Part shown: positions 8,265 to 18,118 of the stretch, in pieces
Position numbering within the stretch: position 1 is the stretch's first letter
Layout: the number at the start of each line of letters is the position of its first letter
DNA from: Deltaproteobacteria bacterium
GTDB lineage: Bacteria > Desulfobacterota > Desulfobacteria > Desulfobacterales > Desulfosarcinaceae
Assembly: GCA_021824175.1 (NCBI GenBank)
Contig: JAKALP010000033.1
Coordinates: 1-64,000 of the forward strand
Direction: 5' to 3'
Length of the DNA: 64,000 bases
Translations under genes and position numbers: made by a program
The notes under the pieces: generated by a model
Seen by the model: only the letters and a program-made list of their open reading frames with translations
Database searches by the model: none
Told to the model about the DNA's origin: nothing

Positions 8265-8734
8265 TCAGGCACCTCCGTCTCGCTGATAGAGAGTTTTTCA
8301 AGCTCCACTCCTGCTTCGGCCAACATCTCAATAGCTAACGGATCCGCATACCCGTCCTGGTATACGATCCGGACAATCCCCGCGTTGATGATCATTTTGG
8401 CGCAAATGGAACAGGGCTGGGTGGTGCAGAACAGCGTGCCCCCTTTGATGGAGACCCCGTGATAGGCGGCCTGGATAATGGCGTTTTGCTCGGCATGAAT
8501 GCCCCGGCACAGCTCATGGCGTTCGCCCGAAGGCACCTTGAGCTGCTGGCGCAGACACCCGACTTCAGCGCAGTGGCGCACATTGCTGGGCGCGCCGTTA
8601 TAGCCCGTGGACAACAGACGGCGGTCCTTGACGATCACCGCGCCCACGGCCCGGCGCAGACAGGTGGTGCGCTTGGCCACCAGACAGGTGATGTCCATGA
8701 AGTAGGTGTCCCAGGAGGGGCGTTCTCTCTCCAT
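8261..8734 (-). CDS. dCMP deaminase (ComEB-like)
   Basis: A 157-residue zinc deaminase of the dCMP/ComEB family, converting dCMP to dUMP for dTTP synthesis. It shows [21 protein letters not shown] at the N-terminus, the zinc signature [11 protein letters not shown] and [17 protein letters not shown], and an additional [10 protein letters not shown] segment typical of the group. It lies between glyA and nrdR on the minus strand, 9 bases after the glyA-side gap and overlapping nrdR by 4 bases. The context (serine hydroxymethyltransferase for one-carbon units, NrdR) fits a DNA-precursor cluster. Confidence 0.93.
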   Translation of the reverse strand: MERERPSWDTYFMDITCLVAKRTTCLRRAVGAVIVKDRRLLSTGYNGAPSNVRHCAEVGCLRQQLKVPSGERHELCRGIHAEQNAIIQAAYHGVSIKGGTLFCTTQPCSICAKMIINAGIVRIVYQDGYADPLAIEMLAEAGVELEKLSISETEVPE

Positions 8735-8743
8735 TTTTTTCCC

Positions 8744-9985
8744 TTAGGCATACAGCGGAAACGCATGGCACAACTCCGCCACTTCCAGGCGGGTGCGCTC
8801 CAGGATTCTTTTGTCGTCGCGGTTTTTCAGCACTTCGATGATCAAGGCCGCGATCTGGCGCATTTCAGTAATGCCCATGCCGCGGCTGGTGACATACGGC
8901 GTGCCGATGCGCACACCGCTGGTGATGGCCGGGCTGCGCTGGTCGAAAGGCACGGCGTTTTTATTGACGGTGATGCCGGCTTGGCCCAGGGCCGCCTCAG
9001 CCTCTTTGCCGGTGATGTTCCAGGAGCTCAAATCCACCAGCATCAGGTGGTTGTCCGTGCCGCCCGATACCAGGTTCAATCCGGCCGATTGCAAGCCTTC
9101 TGCTAAGGCCTGGGCATTGGCCAGAACGCACTCTTGGTAAGTCTTGAATTGGGGGCTCAGGGCTTCCTGGAACGCCACGGCCTTGGCCGCGATCACGTGC
9201 ATCAGCGGTCCGCCCTGGATGCCTGGAAATACTTCGCTGCGCAGCTTATCCCCATGGGCCGACTTGGCCAGAATCAACCCACCGCGTGGGCCGCGCAAGG
9301 TTTTATGGGTAGTCGAGGTTACCACGTCCGAATATGGCACCGGTGATGGATGCAGTCCCACGGCCACCAAACCGGCGATATGGGCCATGTCCACCATCAA
9401 AAAGGCGCCCACTTCCTTGGCAATCTGGCTAAAGGCCTCAAAATCAAGGATGCGCGGATAGGCGCTGGCGCCGGCCACGATCATTTTGGGGCGGTGCTCC
9501 TTGGCCAGACGGCGCAGTTCGGCATAGTCGATGGTACCGGTCTTCTGGCTGACCCCGTAATGAATGAAATGGTAGAATTGACCCGAAAAGCTCACCTTGG
9601 CCCCGTGGGTCAGATGGCCGCCGTGGGCCAGATTCATGCCCAGCACTGTGTCACCCGGTTTGAGCAGGGCAAAATAGGCCGCCATGTTGGCCTGGGAGCC
9701 AGAGTGGGGCTGGACATTGGTGTATTCAGCTCCGAATAAGCGTGTGGCGCGGGCCACGGCCAGTTCTTCAGCCACATCCACGAAGTCGCAACCACCGTAA
9801 TAGCGCTTGCCGGGATATCCTTCGGCATATTTGTTGGTCAGCAAACTGCCCTGGGCCGCCATGACGGCGCGGCTGGCGATATTTTCCGATGCAATCAGCT
9901 CCAGATGGTTGGTTTGGCGCTCAAGTTCATTTTCCAGAACCCGCGCAATTTCCGGGTCAACGTCGGTGATGCAATGATTATTCAA
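8744..9985 (-). CDS. glyA: Serine hydroxymethyltransferase
   Basis: A 413-residue PLP enzyme that interconverts serine and glycine with tetrahydrofolate. Hallmarks are [61 protein letters not shown] and the Schiff-base lysine in [16 protein letters not shown]. The C-terminal [21 protein letters not shown] and [15 protein letters not shown] segments are also complete. Length matches the usual 415-420. It lies in the leftward block between rpiB and the dCMP deaminase gene. Confidence 0.97.
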   Translation of the reverse strand: MNNHCITDVDPEIARVLENELERQTNHLELIASENIASRAVMAAQGSLLTNKYAEGYPGKRYYGGCDFVDVAEELAVARATRLFGAEYTNVQPHSGSQANMAAYFALLKPGDTVLGMNLAHGGHLTHGAKVSFSGQFYHFIHYGVSQKTGTIDYAELRRLAKEHRPKMIVAGASAYPRILDFEAFSQIAKEVGAFLMVDMAHIAGLVAVGLHPSPVPYSDVVTSTTHKTLRGPRGGLILAKSAHGDKLRSEVFPGIQGGPLMHVIAAKAVAFQEALSPQFKTYQECVLANAQALAEGLQSAGLNLVSGGTDNHLMLVDLSSWNITGKEAEAALGQAGITVNKNAVPFDQRSPAITSGVRIGTPYVTSRGMGITEMRQIAALIIEVLKNRDDKRILERTRLEVAELCHAFPLYA

Positions 9986-10053
9986 TGTCTGCGGTCCCCT
10001 CTATCTGAAATCTTCGACGAATTCGCTCCGTCGATACTCTATACAGGATCATC

Positions 10054-10500
10054 TTAACGCTTATCGTCCGGCGCACCATCGAACTGGTCCAGGCGGCGTT
10101 GGTGGCGGCCGCCTTCAAAAGCGGTTTCCATCCAGGTTTTTACGATCTCCTTGGCCAGCACATCGCCGATGACCCGGCCGCCCATCACCAGAATATTGGC
10201 GTCATTGTGGCGGCGGCTCATGCCGGCGGAGAAAAGATCGTTGCACAAGGCGGCCCGCACGTGAGGAAAGCGGTTGGCTACCATGGACATTCCCAGGCCA
10301 GTGCCGCACAGCAAAATGCCGCGGCCAAAGCGGCCCTGGGAAACAGCCGAGGCCACCTGGCGGCCGATGTCGGGATAATCCACCGAGGCTTCGCTAAAAG
10401 CTCCCATGTCCTCGACCTCATGCCCTTGTTCAACCAAGTGACGTTTGATGGTCTCCTTGAGTCCAAAGGCGGCATGGTCACAGCCGATTACCAGTTTCAT
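10054..10500 (-). CDS. rpiB: Ribose 5-phosphate isomerase B
   Basis: A 148-residue RpiB/LacAB-type isomerase that interconverts ribose 5-phosphate and ribulose 5-phosphate, the latter a substrate of RibBA. Motifs: KLVIGCDHAAFGLKE, SVDYPDIG, GILLCGTGLGMSM (active-site Cys in LLCGTGLG), and the RHNDANILVMGGR segment. The start at 10500 is chosen for the MKLVIGCDHAA N-terminus and the GAAGAAGGGG purine-rich stretch upstream; a longer frame to 10611 is not conserved in character. It is the first gene of the leftward block. Confidence 0.94.
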   Translation of the reverse strand: MKLVIGCDHAAFGLKETIKRHLVEQGHEVEDMGAFSEASVDYPDIGRQVASAVSQGRFGRGILLCGTGLGMSMVANRFPHVRAALCNDLFSAGMSRRHNDANILVMGGRVIGDVLAKEIVKTWMETAFEGGRHQRRLDQFDGAPDDKR

Positions 10501-10800
10501 GATCTCTACCCCTTCTTCTTTCGCAAATCCATTCAGCCACGGAACAAAAGGGCCGGACTTTAGGTCCTCGTTTTCCCAATGGAAGCCACACGAAAAATCC
10601 AAGTCTACCATATCATGTGGTGTAACAGCAGTTCATAGCTTTATATGATGACAACCGCAAGAAAAAACCCCGGCTTTTTTGGCCTTTACCCAGATAAGAA
10701 TCATCGCTATTGCCAGGTTGATCAGGTCGGGAGGGATCAATGTCCTTGGGATGGAAACCTGGGATCGCGGCAAAGGCCTGGTGATCCCGCAGCCCGGTTA

Positions 10801-10829
10801 TTGACACGGCATGGCATCAATTGCATACT
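10801..10829 (+). promoter_or_regulatory. Candidate promoter of the AraC-type gene
   Basis: TTGACA at 10801-10806 is followed after 17 bases by CATACT at 10824-10829, a 4/6 match to the -10 consensus. The predicted transcript would start about 40 bases before the ATG at 10877. The rest of the 376-base gap 10501-10876 shows no other convincing element. Confidence 0.35.
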
Positions 10830-10876
10830 TGGATCGCATATCAATCTATTATCGTTAAATATTTTTAGATCAGAGC

Positions 10877-11854
10877 ATGGACCCTACCGTCAAAGACCAC
10901 CGCGTGAACGAATATCTGCTGCGCCTCAACCGCTGCATCGATTATATTCAGAAGCACTATGCCGATTCCTTGAATCTGTCTAAGCTGGCCGAAGTGGCCT
11001 GCTTTTCACGCTTTCATTTTCATCGTTTGTTCCGAGCTTTGATTGGCGAAACCGTGAATGATTTCGTTCAGCGGGTGCGTCTGGAAAAAGCCACCCAACG
11101 GCTTATCCTGTATAAAGATCAGCCCATCACCGACATTGCGCTCTCCTGCGGCTTTTCCAGTTCGCAGAATTTTGCCCGGTGTTTTAAATCGTACTTCGGT
11201 GTAACGCCTTCGCACGTGCGGGCCGAGTACAATTGGAGCACCTGGGCAGCCAGCTTGAATCTGATGAAAGAAGAAAACGGGGCCCAACGCCATCCCGAGC
11301 AGGCCGAGCGCCTCCGGAATTATCTTCGCCAGCACAATATTGCCGCTGATGACCTCATCTCTTCTTCCACGCCCATGCCAGTGACCATTCAACAGTTGCC
11401 CGCCTTGCGCGTGGCCTATGTGCGCACCCGAGGCCCCTACCAGGTGGAAGCCATCCGTTCGGCGTTTGACAGCGTGTTGCGGTGGGCCAGACCCAAGGGA
11501 TTGCTGGATGGCAATCCCATCGTGTTGGGAGTGTTATGGAGTACTCCCAGCATTACGCCCAGGGAAAAATTGATCTATGATGCCGGCATCGCCATGCCCG
11601 ATACGATTAAGGCCGATAAATGGGTCAATATCCAAACCCTGAAGGGCGGTCGTTTTGCGGTGTGCCACTGCGAAGTCGAAGACCGGCGCCATGAAGAGGC
11701 CTGGATGCAGCTGATCCTCAACTGGCTCGTAGCCAGCGATTACCAGCCCGATGATCGTCCCGGCTATGAAATTTACTACTCTGATTCAACCTCCAACGAC
11801 CAAAGGCGCACCCTCTTAGACTTGTGTCTACCCATCAAGCCCCTCAAGGGTTGA
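10877..11854 (+). CDS. AraC-family regulator with GyrI-like domain
   Basis: A 325-residue regulator. Residues 12-118 carry the double helix-turn-helix of AraC/XylS proteins: HYADSLNLSKLAEVACFSRFHFHRLFRALIGETVNDFVQRVRLEKA and ITDIALSCGFSSSQNFARCFKSYFGVTPSHVRAE. Residues about 165-325 (MPVTIQQLPALRVAYVRTRGPY ... GGRFAVCHCEV ... YEIYYSD) are a GyrI-like/effector-binding domain, as in Rob- and SoxS-like multidrug regulators. The HTH is at the N-terminus, as in the Rob class. It lies 172 bases upstream of the acetoacetate decarboxylase cluster on the same strand and may control it; that link is inferred. Confidence 0.9.
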   Translation: MDPTVKDHRVNEYLLRLNRCIDYIQKHYADSLNLSKLAEVACFSRFHFHRLFRALIGETVNDFVQRVRLEKATQRLILYKDQPITDIALSCGFSSSQNFARCFKSYFGVTPSHVRAEYNWSTWAASLNLMKEENGAQRHPEQAERLRNYLRQHNIAADDLISSSTPMPVTIQQLPALRVAYVRTRGPYQVEAIRSAFDSVLRWARPKGLLDGNPIVLGVLWSTPSITPREKLIYDAGIAMPDTIKADKWVNIQTLKGGRFAVCHCEVEDRRHEEAWMQLILNWLVASDYQPDDRPGYEIYYSDSTSNDQRRTLLDLCLPIKPLKG

Positions 11855-12026
11855 TCCTCTGGCCGCAATGCCTGATATGATGGATCTGACTTTGGTTGAG
11901 CAAGATTTGAAACCACAACCGCAATTTTAGGCAAGTCGAGCCAGGGCCTCGCACGTATATTGAGGACAATCCAAACGGTTCTTATGGCACCACTGTGTCA
12001 GCCATTTCAAAAAAGGAGGTCACCCC

Positions 12027-12818
12027 ATGGGCTTTGTCAAATCATTGGAACAAATTATGGCCAACCGCCGCGTTACGGCGGACTTTTATGATGCGGAAAT
12101 GCTCACGGTCTTCTGGGAGACCAAGCCGGCGATCGTGGCCCGGCTCCTGCCGCCGCCCTTGAAACCAGCGGACTATCCATTGGCCATGGCCTTTGTGGCC
12201 AACTACCCCAAGACCAACTTCGACGTCACTTATAGCGAGGCGGCCCTGTTTTTAAGGGCGACGTATGAGGGCCAGGAAGGCAACTACTGTCTGGCCATGC
12301 CCGTGACCAACGACATGGCCATGGTGGGCGGCCGGGAGTTTTTCGGTTATCCCAAGAAAATGGCGGCCATCGAGTTAAAACGCCAGGGCGATACGGCGGT
12401 AGGCTGGGCCGAACGGCGCGGCAGCCGCTTTTTCGAGCTGCGGGTCAAACTCAGCGGCCGCCTCAACCAGCCCGGCGCTGAAAAAATGAGCTCCCCCCAG
12501 GTGGATGCGTCGGGCGCCATCCACGGCTTTGCCTACACCTATCGCTTCTTCCCCACACCCCAGGCCACGCCGCTGGAGTACAACCCCTGGCTGATGCGCC
12601 AAGAGACCCTGCTGCGTCCAAAAAGCATTGAGATGGGTGAAGCTGAAGTCATTTTCAACGATTCTGCTTACGATCCCTGGGCCGAAGTGGAGATCGTGAA
12701 AATGCTGGGCGCGATCTACATGGTGGGCGACAACTCCATGCTCTCCGGCAAGGCCCTGACAGCCGTGGACCCCATCCAGTTTGCACCCTATGCGTTTAAT
12801 CGGGTGGATATGAAGTAG
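12027..12818 (+). CDS. Acetoacetate decarboxylase family protein
   Basis: A 263-residue ADC-fold protein. The region GGREFFGYPKKMAAIEL matches the signature around the Schiff-base lysine of acetoacetate decarboxylase (G-R-E-x-x-G-x-P-K-K). The N-terminus carries VFWETKPAIVARLLPPPLKPADYP, typical of the family. True acetoacetate decarboxylases release acetone and CO2, but several ADC-fold enzymes work on other keto acids, so substrate is open. AAGGAGG sits about 7 bases before the ATG. It leads a three-gene set with an acyl-CoA dehydrogenase and an SDR, suggesting a shared catabolic route for a short acid or ketone. Confidence 0.85.
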   Translation: MGFVKSLEQIMANRRVTADFYDAEMLTVFWETKPAIVARLLPPPLKPADYPLAMAFVANYPKTNFDVTYSEAALFLRATYEGQEGNYCLAMPVTNDMAMVGGREFFGYPKKMAAIELKRQGDTAVGWAERRGSRFFELRVKLSGRLNQPGAEKMSSPQVDASGAIHGFAYTYRFFPTPQATPLEYNPWLMRQETLLRPKSIEMGEAEVIFNDSAYDPWAEVEIVKMLGAIYMVGDNSMLSGKALTAVDPIQFAPYAFNRVDMK

Positions 12819-12845
12819 ATCACTGATTAGCTGACCAACCAAGAA

Positions 12846-14084
12846 ATGGATGCGACCATGAATCACCGCAACATCGACATCAATATCAGCAAAGAGACTG
12901 CCGCCATGCTCAAGGAGGTGACCCAGTTCAGCCTGCAGGTGGTGCGGCCCGCCGGCATCGAGCTGGATAAACTGCCCGACCCCGAGCAGGTCATCGCGCC
13001 CGGCTCCCGGTTGTGGGAGGTGATCCAGGGGCACCGGGAAATGGGGCTGCACACCCTTTATCTGCCCAAACATGTGGGCGGCCTGGCCGATGGGCTTGAT
13101 CCCATGGCCACGCTCCTGCTGAACGAGCAGCTGGGGTACGCGGATGCCGGTCTGGCCATCAGCCTGAGCGTGGCTTGCATGCCCTTTGCTTTGGCTGCCT
13201 TGATTCCTGATCCCGAGCTGCAGCAGTTGGCGCGGGATTTTTGTGAAGATAAAAAAGGGCAGCTCATCGGCTGCTGGGCCATCACCGAGCCGGATCACGG
13301 CACGGATTGGTTCCTGGGCGGCGCCAATCCCAAGTGCGCGCCGGGGCTGACTGCCGAACTCAAGGGCGACGAGTACATCATCAATGGTGAAAAATCCTCC
13401 TGGGTGTCCAACGGCACCATCGCCACCCATGCGGTGCTGCACGTGGCTTTGGACCCCTCCCGCGGCATGCACGGTCAAGGAGTGGCGGTTCTGCCCTTAA
13501 ATCTGCCCGGCATCTCCAAAGGCAAACCCCTGGACAAGATGGGCCAGCGGGCCTTGAACCAGGGATCGATCATCTTCCAGGACGCCAGGGTGCCCAAGAA
13601 GTACATGGTGATTGCCCACCCCGATCTTCTCAACGAGGCGGCCAAGCGGGGCACAGGGCTGGCCACGGTTAACGGCGGCACGGCCATCATCATGGCGGGT
13701 TTGGCGCGAGCTGCTTTTGACGAAGCTCTTGAGTATGCCAAAAAAAGAATCCAGGGCGGCACAACCCTGTTTGAACACGCCCCCATCAAGTTGAAGCTGC
13801 TGCGCATGTTCAGCCAGGTGGAAGCGGTGCGGGCCGCGGTGCGGCGCATGAATTTGTACAACCGTCAAAACCCCATGGCCCCGGCCGTGGCCCATGCCGT
13901 GGCCGCCAAAATTCTGGCCACCGAAACCGCCACGGATGTGGCCAGCGATGCCATGCAGATCTTCGGCGGCTACGGCCTGGCCAGGGAGTTTTCCATTGAG
14001 AAGATGTTTCGCGACGCCCGGGCCAGCATGATCGAAGATGGGGTCAATGATGCTTTGGCCATCAAGGCGGCGGATTTTTTATGA
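12846..14084 (+). CDS. Acyl-CoA dehydrogenase family protein
   Basis: A 412-residue flavoprotein of the acyl-CoA dehydrogenase superfamily. The N-terminal helical domain includes GLHTLYLPKHVGGLADGLDPM. The middle domain includes GCWAITEPDHGTDW and NGEKSSWVSNGTIATHAVLH. The C-terminal domain includes DAMQIFGGYGLAREFSIEKMFRDARASMIEDG. The last segment has EDG where classical enzymes have YEG(T), so the catalytic base should be checked. An alternative ATG lies at 12858. It follows the ADC gene by 27 bases and precedes an SDR gene by 13 bases. Confidence 0.88.
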   Translation: MDATMNHRNIDINISKETAAMLKEVTQFSLQVVRPAGIELDKLPDPEQVIAPGSRLWEVIQGHREMGLHTLYLPKHVGGLADGLDPMATLLLNEQLGYADAGLAISLSVACMPFALAALIPDPELQQLARDFCEDKKGQLIGCWAITEPDHGTDWFLGGANPKCAPGLTAELKGDEYIINGEKSSWVSNGTIATHAVLHVALDPSRGMHGQGVAVLPLNLPGISKGKPLDKMGQRALNQGSIIFQDARVPKKYMVIAHPDLLNEAAKRGTGLATVNGGTAIIMAGLARAAFDEALEYAKKRIQGGTTLFEHAPIKLKLLRMFSQVEAVRAAVRRMNLYNRQNPMAPAVAHAVAAKILATETATDVASDAMQIFGGYGLAREFSIEKMFRDARASMIEDGVNDALAIKAADFL

Positions 14085-14097
14085 CGAGGCGGATTCT

Positions 14098-14979
14098 ATG
14101 GAAGCAAAGAGTGGCTTGCGGATATTCAATGGCGCGATAGCAATCATCACCGGCGGAGCTTCGGGCATTGGCCGGGCCATGGCCGAAGATCTGGCCCGGC
14201 GCGGCGCTCAAGTTGTAATTGCCGATTTGCAGGAGGAGCTGGCCCAATCCGTGGCGTCAGGAATAACGGCCGCCGGGGGCAAGGCCACGGCCATGAAGGT
14301 GGATGTCACCGATGGACCGGCGTTGCACCACCTGATCGGCAAAACCGCCAGCCAATTCGGCCGCCTGGATTATCTCTTCAACAACGCCGGCATTGTGATC
14401 AACGGCACGATCCAGCAACTGGTCGGCGAAGACTGGGACCGCATTCTCAACATCAACCTGCGCAGCGTGGTTCATGGCGTAAACGCAGCCTTGCCCATCA
14501 TGCTCTCCCAGGGATTCGGACACATCGTCAACACCGGCTCCCTCTCCGGACTCCTTCCGTTTCCATCCATGATCGCCTATGCCACCACCAAACATGCCGT
14601 GGTGGGACTCTCCAAATCACTGCGGGTGGAAGTGGGCTTTATGGGCGTGCGCGTCAGCGTGCTCTGCCCTGGTTTTATCAAGACGCCGCTGCTGCAAGGC
14701 GGTGGTAAATTCGGCAAGAGTTACTCGCAGCTTTCCCCTGAAACCGCCGAACGCCTGCGGGCCAAACTCAACCCCATGCCCCCCGAGCAATTTGCCCAAA
14801 AAGCCCTGGACGGCGTGGCCAAAAACAAAGCTATCATCGTGGGCCGCCGGGATTGGCAAATGGCCTGGCGCCTGCACGGCCTGCTGCCCGTCTGGAGCAT
14901 GAAACTCATGGGCCGGGTCTACAAGAGAAGATTGATCCGTCTGGGGCTCTGGTCCAAGGGAAATGGAATAAGCAGGTAG
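14098..14979 (+). CDS. Short-chain dehydrogenase/reductase
   Basis: A 293-residue classical SDR. The nucleotide site is ITGGASGIGRAMAEDLARRG, then NNAG, and the catalytic set is S-(13)-Y-x-x-x-K in NTGSLSGLLPFPSMIAYATTK. The acidic residue in VVIADLQEE suggests NAD(H) preference. A C-terminal extension of about 60 residues (AIIVGRRDWQMAWRLHGLLP...) is common in SDRs of lipid-related clusters. The ATG at 14098 is chosen because GAGGCGGA precedes it; the frame is open upstream but overlaps the acyl-CoA dehydrogenase end. Substrate is unknown. Confidence 0.9.
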   Translation: MEAKSGLRIFNGAIAIITGGASGIGRAMAEDLARRGAQVVIADLQEELAQSVASGITAAGGKATAMKVDVTDGPALHHLIGKTASQFGRLDYLFNNAGIVINGTIQQLVGEDWDRILNINLRSVVHGVNAALPIMLSQGFGHIVNTGSLSGLLPFPSMIAYATTKHAVVGLSKSLRVEVGFMGVRVSVLCPGFIKTPLLQGGGKFGKSYSQLSPETAERLRAKLNPMPPEQFAQKALDGVAKNKAIIVGRRDWQMAWRLHGLLPVWSMKLMGRVYKRRLIRLGLWSKGNGISR

Positions 14980-15356
14980 GGGCATTGGCCTGCTCGTAAG
15001 CCCTGACGGGCGAGGAGGGGGGGCGGCGTTTATAACAAATTATTCGGTAGTATACCGAGTTTGGCGAATAAAGGCGTATAATGGGGTATAAAGGGGTACA
15101 AATTCATAAGAAACAACTCCCCTGAATATATGGCTTCACGGTTCTGCCTTTCGATGTCTTCATGCGGCGCACCATGCCCGACTTCAAAGTAGAGCAATAA
15201 GAACAGCAGCCCCCAAAAGAATTGTTGAAGGCTGGGAAGAGAAGAAAATAGCACTTTCGCACTCTCCTGGATTTCGACCAATTCTTCTGTGGCAATTTCC
15301 AATTCAAGCTTTTGTGACCCCTTTGCTTTTGCCAAGCGCGTTTTAATTTTTATTTA
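14980..15356. other. Gap with one doubtful minus-strand ORF
   Basis: Between the SDR and the restriction locus there is no recognisable gene. A minus-strand frame of 101 codons (15030-15335) starts with TTG, has a hydrophobic stretch (FFWGLLFLLLYF) and resembles nothing I know. GAGGAGGGGGGG at 15011-15022 is a G-rich tract. I do not support a functional gene here. Confidence 0.4.
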
Positions 15357-15414
15357 CTCGCACAAAGCCACCAAGCCACGAAGATGCCGCGGTGACTTGG
15401 TGGCTTTGTGCGAG
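15357..15414. terminator. Long hairpin, 19-bp perfect arms
   Basis: Arms 15357-15375 (CTCGCACAAAGCCACCAAG) and 15396-15414 are perfect inverted repeats with a 20-base GC-rich loop. It lies downstream of the leftward res gene and could end its transcript or be one copy of a dispersed hairpin repeat. Confidence 0.6.
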
Positions 15415-15490
15415 AATCAAATAGATCTTCTTCCGCATTTAACTTCTATTAATTCATAGAACAAGTTGTGACTACGCCTTGTGCTCCCCG

Positions 15491-18118
15491 CTAATTTACC
15501 GCTTTTGAAATTTCAGCGAAACGCCTTTCGGTGGGCATCACAAAAAGGCATTTGCCGCCGCTTCTTTTGGCCCAGAGTTCGCCCAAAGCTTTCTTTTCCT
15601 TTGATTCATCATCCCAAAGGTGTTCGCCCTTGTACTCAACCACCAATATGCGCCCGTCCTTGAGCTTGCATACAAAATCCGGATAGAATTTGTCGGTCGA
15701 GGTTTGCAGCCAAAAAGAGTAGCCCGGCCGTCGCACGGGATTTCTAACCCAAAATTCAATCTCATCCATTTGATCGATATATTGGGCGCATTCAAACTCC
15801 TCGCCTTGGGGCTTTAAATCGCCGATCTGGGGGTAGTAATGCTTTTGGAAAACATATCTGCCTTTATATACCAATGAATAGGCATATCTTTTAGGATCGG
15901 CCGCAAAGGAGAAACAGATATCGGTAGATACACATATGGATGATTCGTCATCAAACAGGAGTTTTTGATAAACCCTGTTTTTCATTGCGCGCCGGTATGA
16001 ATCTATTTTGTTCTCAACAGCCTTTTTTAGCCGGTACTTATCTACCAAAAGCTGCTCCAAGGTAATTTTCCTCTGTGCCATCAGGATTTGGACAACCCGG
16101 TTTATAAAAATGCCGCTGTCCTGGGCGGATATGTCCTGGTGCGCAATGGATCGGTCCAGCCAATAGACCAAATCCGCCACGCCCCATTTTGAATCATTCG
16201 CGAATAATTCCATCTGACTGTGAAGCTTGGTATGAAATCTTGCGGCGATATGTCCGTTTTCCATGACATCGATTTCTCCGGCCTGCGCCGCTGGTCGTTT
16301 CGTTGAAAACTCCCCTTCGGTCAAAAAAGCATCGCATTTAGCCAACTCCCAAGGGTGGTCAAGAAAATGGGTCTCCTCGAACTGCTCAAAAAGGCCGCCC
16401 TGCCTGAGCGCCAAAACCGGAATCTTGAACGGTATTTGCTTTTCCGAAGGGGCGGTTTTTTCTTTTTTGGAACGTCCGTCTGATGAAACATAAAACGCCT
16501 GATCAATAACCTCCTTGCCGGCATATGTAGCGCAACACCCTTTAATCTCTTCCCTTTCCAACTCGGACATTTCACCTGTAAAATAAAGCTCCTTCGTGTC
16601 CGGGTTGAAAGTCACCTTTTTTCCGGTTTCAAGGGAGAGCGCCTCTAATCTGGGCGTTTCCTGAAGGGTAACCTTGGTTACCCCTCCAAAAAGCGCATCA
16701 TCAAATAACGGAATCTCCACGGGAGCATTCTCGCTGTGAACAATAAGATCCTTGGCCTCTTGCCGCTCAAAACCGTTTTGAACAAGCGCATCCGTCAGGG
16801 TGTTGGCAACCTCCGCGAAACTCGCCGAAGCAGCAAAAGCATAGGCCATGTTCAGCTCGTCGTGTTGTTTCCAATGCGCGCCCGGCAGCCGCAACACCCT
16901 GCCCAATATCTGCTCCACGGCCGTGGCCGAACGCGATTCCGCCAAGGAGCACAACACGTAGGCGAATGGATAATCCCAACCCTCTCTAAGGGCCTGGATG
17001 GTGATGACATATCGAATGGGAGTATCCGGGCTTGCAATATCCACCCCTTCAAGCTCTTTGGTTGCGCCGGTTGCCACGGCGATTTGCTCTTCGGGAATGT
17101 TGAAATCCGTGACCAGGCATTGCTTGACCACATCCACGGTCAGTGTCTCCTGCTCCTTGCGCTGGGGCTGGGCCTGAATGAGCATGATGGGCCGGATATA
17201 CTCGCCGCTATACTGCCGCTCCATGTTCGCCGTCTTTTCCAGGCGGTTGAGGCAATGAACCACATCCGAAAGCAGCTCTTTCCAATCCGGCCGGGTTTGC
17301 AGGCGGATCGGAAGCTTGATCATCTGGGCTGTCTTCAGGTCAGCGGCCGATGCGCTGAACAACACATTGCTGGAATGATCGTCGCGCGTCGGGATGGCCG
17401 TGAATTCGATGATGCAGGAGGGATAAAACCTGGCCAGGGTCTCGAAGGACAAAGAGGTGCGCGCATTATGCGCCTCATCCACAACCAAGATAGGCCGCCT
17501 CACCCTCAATACATTGGCCAGGGAATGGATCAGGTTCCCGCTTTGGCCCTTTTCCAGACCATCCAGCACATGGGGCGCAAGCCCGGCAAAATGGTCCATT
17601 AAATCGCCCGAATCCTTATAGACCCGCCGGCCCACGGTATCTTCCACCCGAAAAGATTGCATGGTGGTGATAATGATAGTGGTTTCCGCATCCAGATGCG
17701 CGCGTTTCATATAGAGCGCCTGTTCCACGTTAAGAACATTGAAGGCGCCAAAGGAGGCGCCCACGGCCTGATGATAGGGGGGACTTCGATCCCGCAAGGC
17801 ATTGTGGGTCTGTTCCAAAATGGCGTTGGAGGGTACCAGCCACAACACCATCGGCCTATCAACCCGGACGAGCTCCTTGGCGGCCGTGCCGATACTGTGA
17901 CAAGCAACAATCGTCTTGCCGCCGCCCGTGGGGATGCGCAGGCAGACATAGGGCAGGCCCGGCAGTTCAGCCACGTTTTTATAGGGGATATTGGCGCCCA
18001 TGGTTTTGGCCGTAACAGAGTAAAAGGAGACATTGGCGTCTCCGGTGCGGACGCACTCCTGAAAATAACTTTTCAAGGCATCCAAGGCCCATTCCTGGTA
18101 ATCCTTGAGTTCAAGCAT
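15491..18118 (-). CDS. Type III restriction endonuclease Res subunit
   Basis: An 875-residue superfamily 2 helicase-nuclease. The helicase part has Walker A IPTGGGKTIVACHS (Lys about residue 68), LVVDEAHNA as motif II, FTAIPTR as motif III, YVITIQALREGWDYP and the arginine finger segment AVEQILGRVLRLPG. The C-terminus has a PD-(D/E)xK nuclease core: KFYPDFVCKLKDGRILVVEYKG. Res cuts DNA after ATP-driven translocation when two unmodified Mod sites meet, and needs Mod for recognition. Its ATG overlaps the mod stop codon in a TGATG arrangement, so the two were translationally coupled. Res looks intact although its Mod partner is broken. Confidence 0.9.
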   Translation of the reverse strand: MLELKDYQEWALDALKSYFQECVRTGDANVSFYSVTAKTMGANIPYKNVAELPGLPYVCLRIPTGGGKTIVACHSIGTAAKELVRVDRPMVLWLVPSNAILEQTHNALRDRSPPYHQAVGASFGAFNVLNVEQALYMKRAHLDAETTIIITTMQSFRVEDTVGRRVYKDSGDLMDHFAGLAPHVLDGLEKGQSGNLIHSLANVLRVRRPILVVDEAHNARTSLSFETLARFYPSCIIEFTAIPTRDDHSSNVLFSASAADLKTAQMIKLPIRLQTRPDWKELLSDVVHCLNRLEKTANMERQYSGEYIRPIMLIQAQPQRKEQETLTVDVVKQCLVTDFNIPEEQIAVATGATKELEGVDIASPDTPIRYVITIQALREGWDYPFAYVLCSLAESRSATAVEQILGRVLRLPGAHWKQHDELNMAYAFAASASFAEVANTLTDALVQNGFERQEAKDLIVHSENAPVEIPLFDDALFGGVTKVTLQETPRLEALSLETGKKVTFNPDTKELYFTGEMSELEREEIKGCCATYAGKEVIDQAFYVSSDGRSKKEKTAPSEKQIPFKIPVLALRQGGLFEQFEETHFLDHPWELAKCDAFLTEGEFSTKRPAAQAGEIDVMENGHIAARFHTKLHSQMELFANDSKWGVADLVYWLDRSIAHQDISAQDSGIFINRVVQILMAQRKITLEQLLVDKYRLKKAVENKIDSYRRAMKNRVYQKLLFDDESSICVSTDICFSFAADPKRYAYSLVYKGRYVFQKHYYPQIGDLKPQGEEFECAQYIDQMDEIEFWVRNPVRRPGYSFWLQTSTDKFYPDFVCKLKDGRILVVEYKGEHLWDDESKEKKALGELWAKRSGGKCLFVMPTERRFAEISKAVN

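Noticed and set aside
15030-15335. A 101-codon ORF downstream of the SDR gene
   Set aside because: It needs a TTG start without a ribosome site and resembles nothing known; the hydrophobic stretch could arise by chance.
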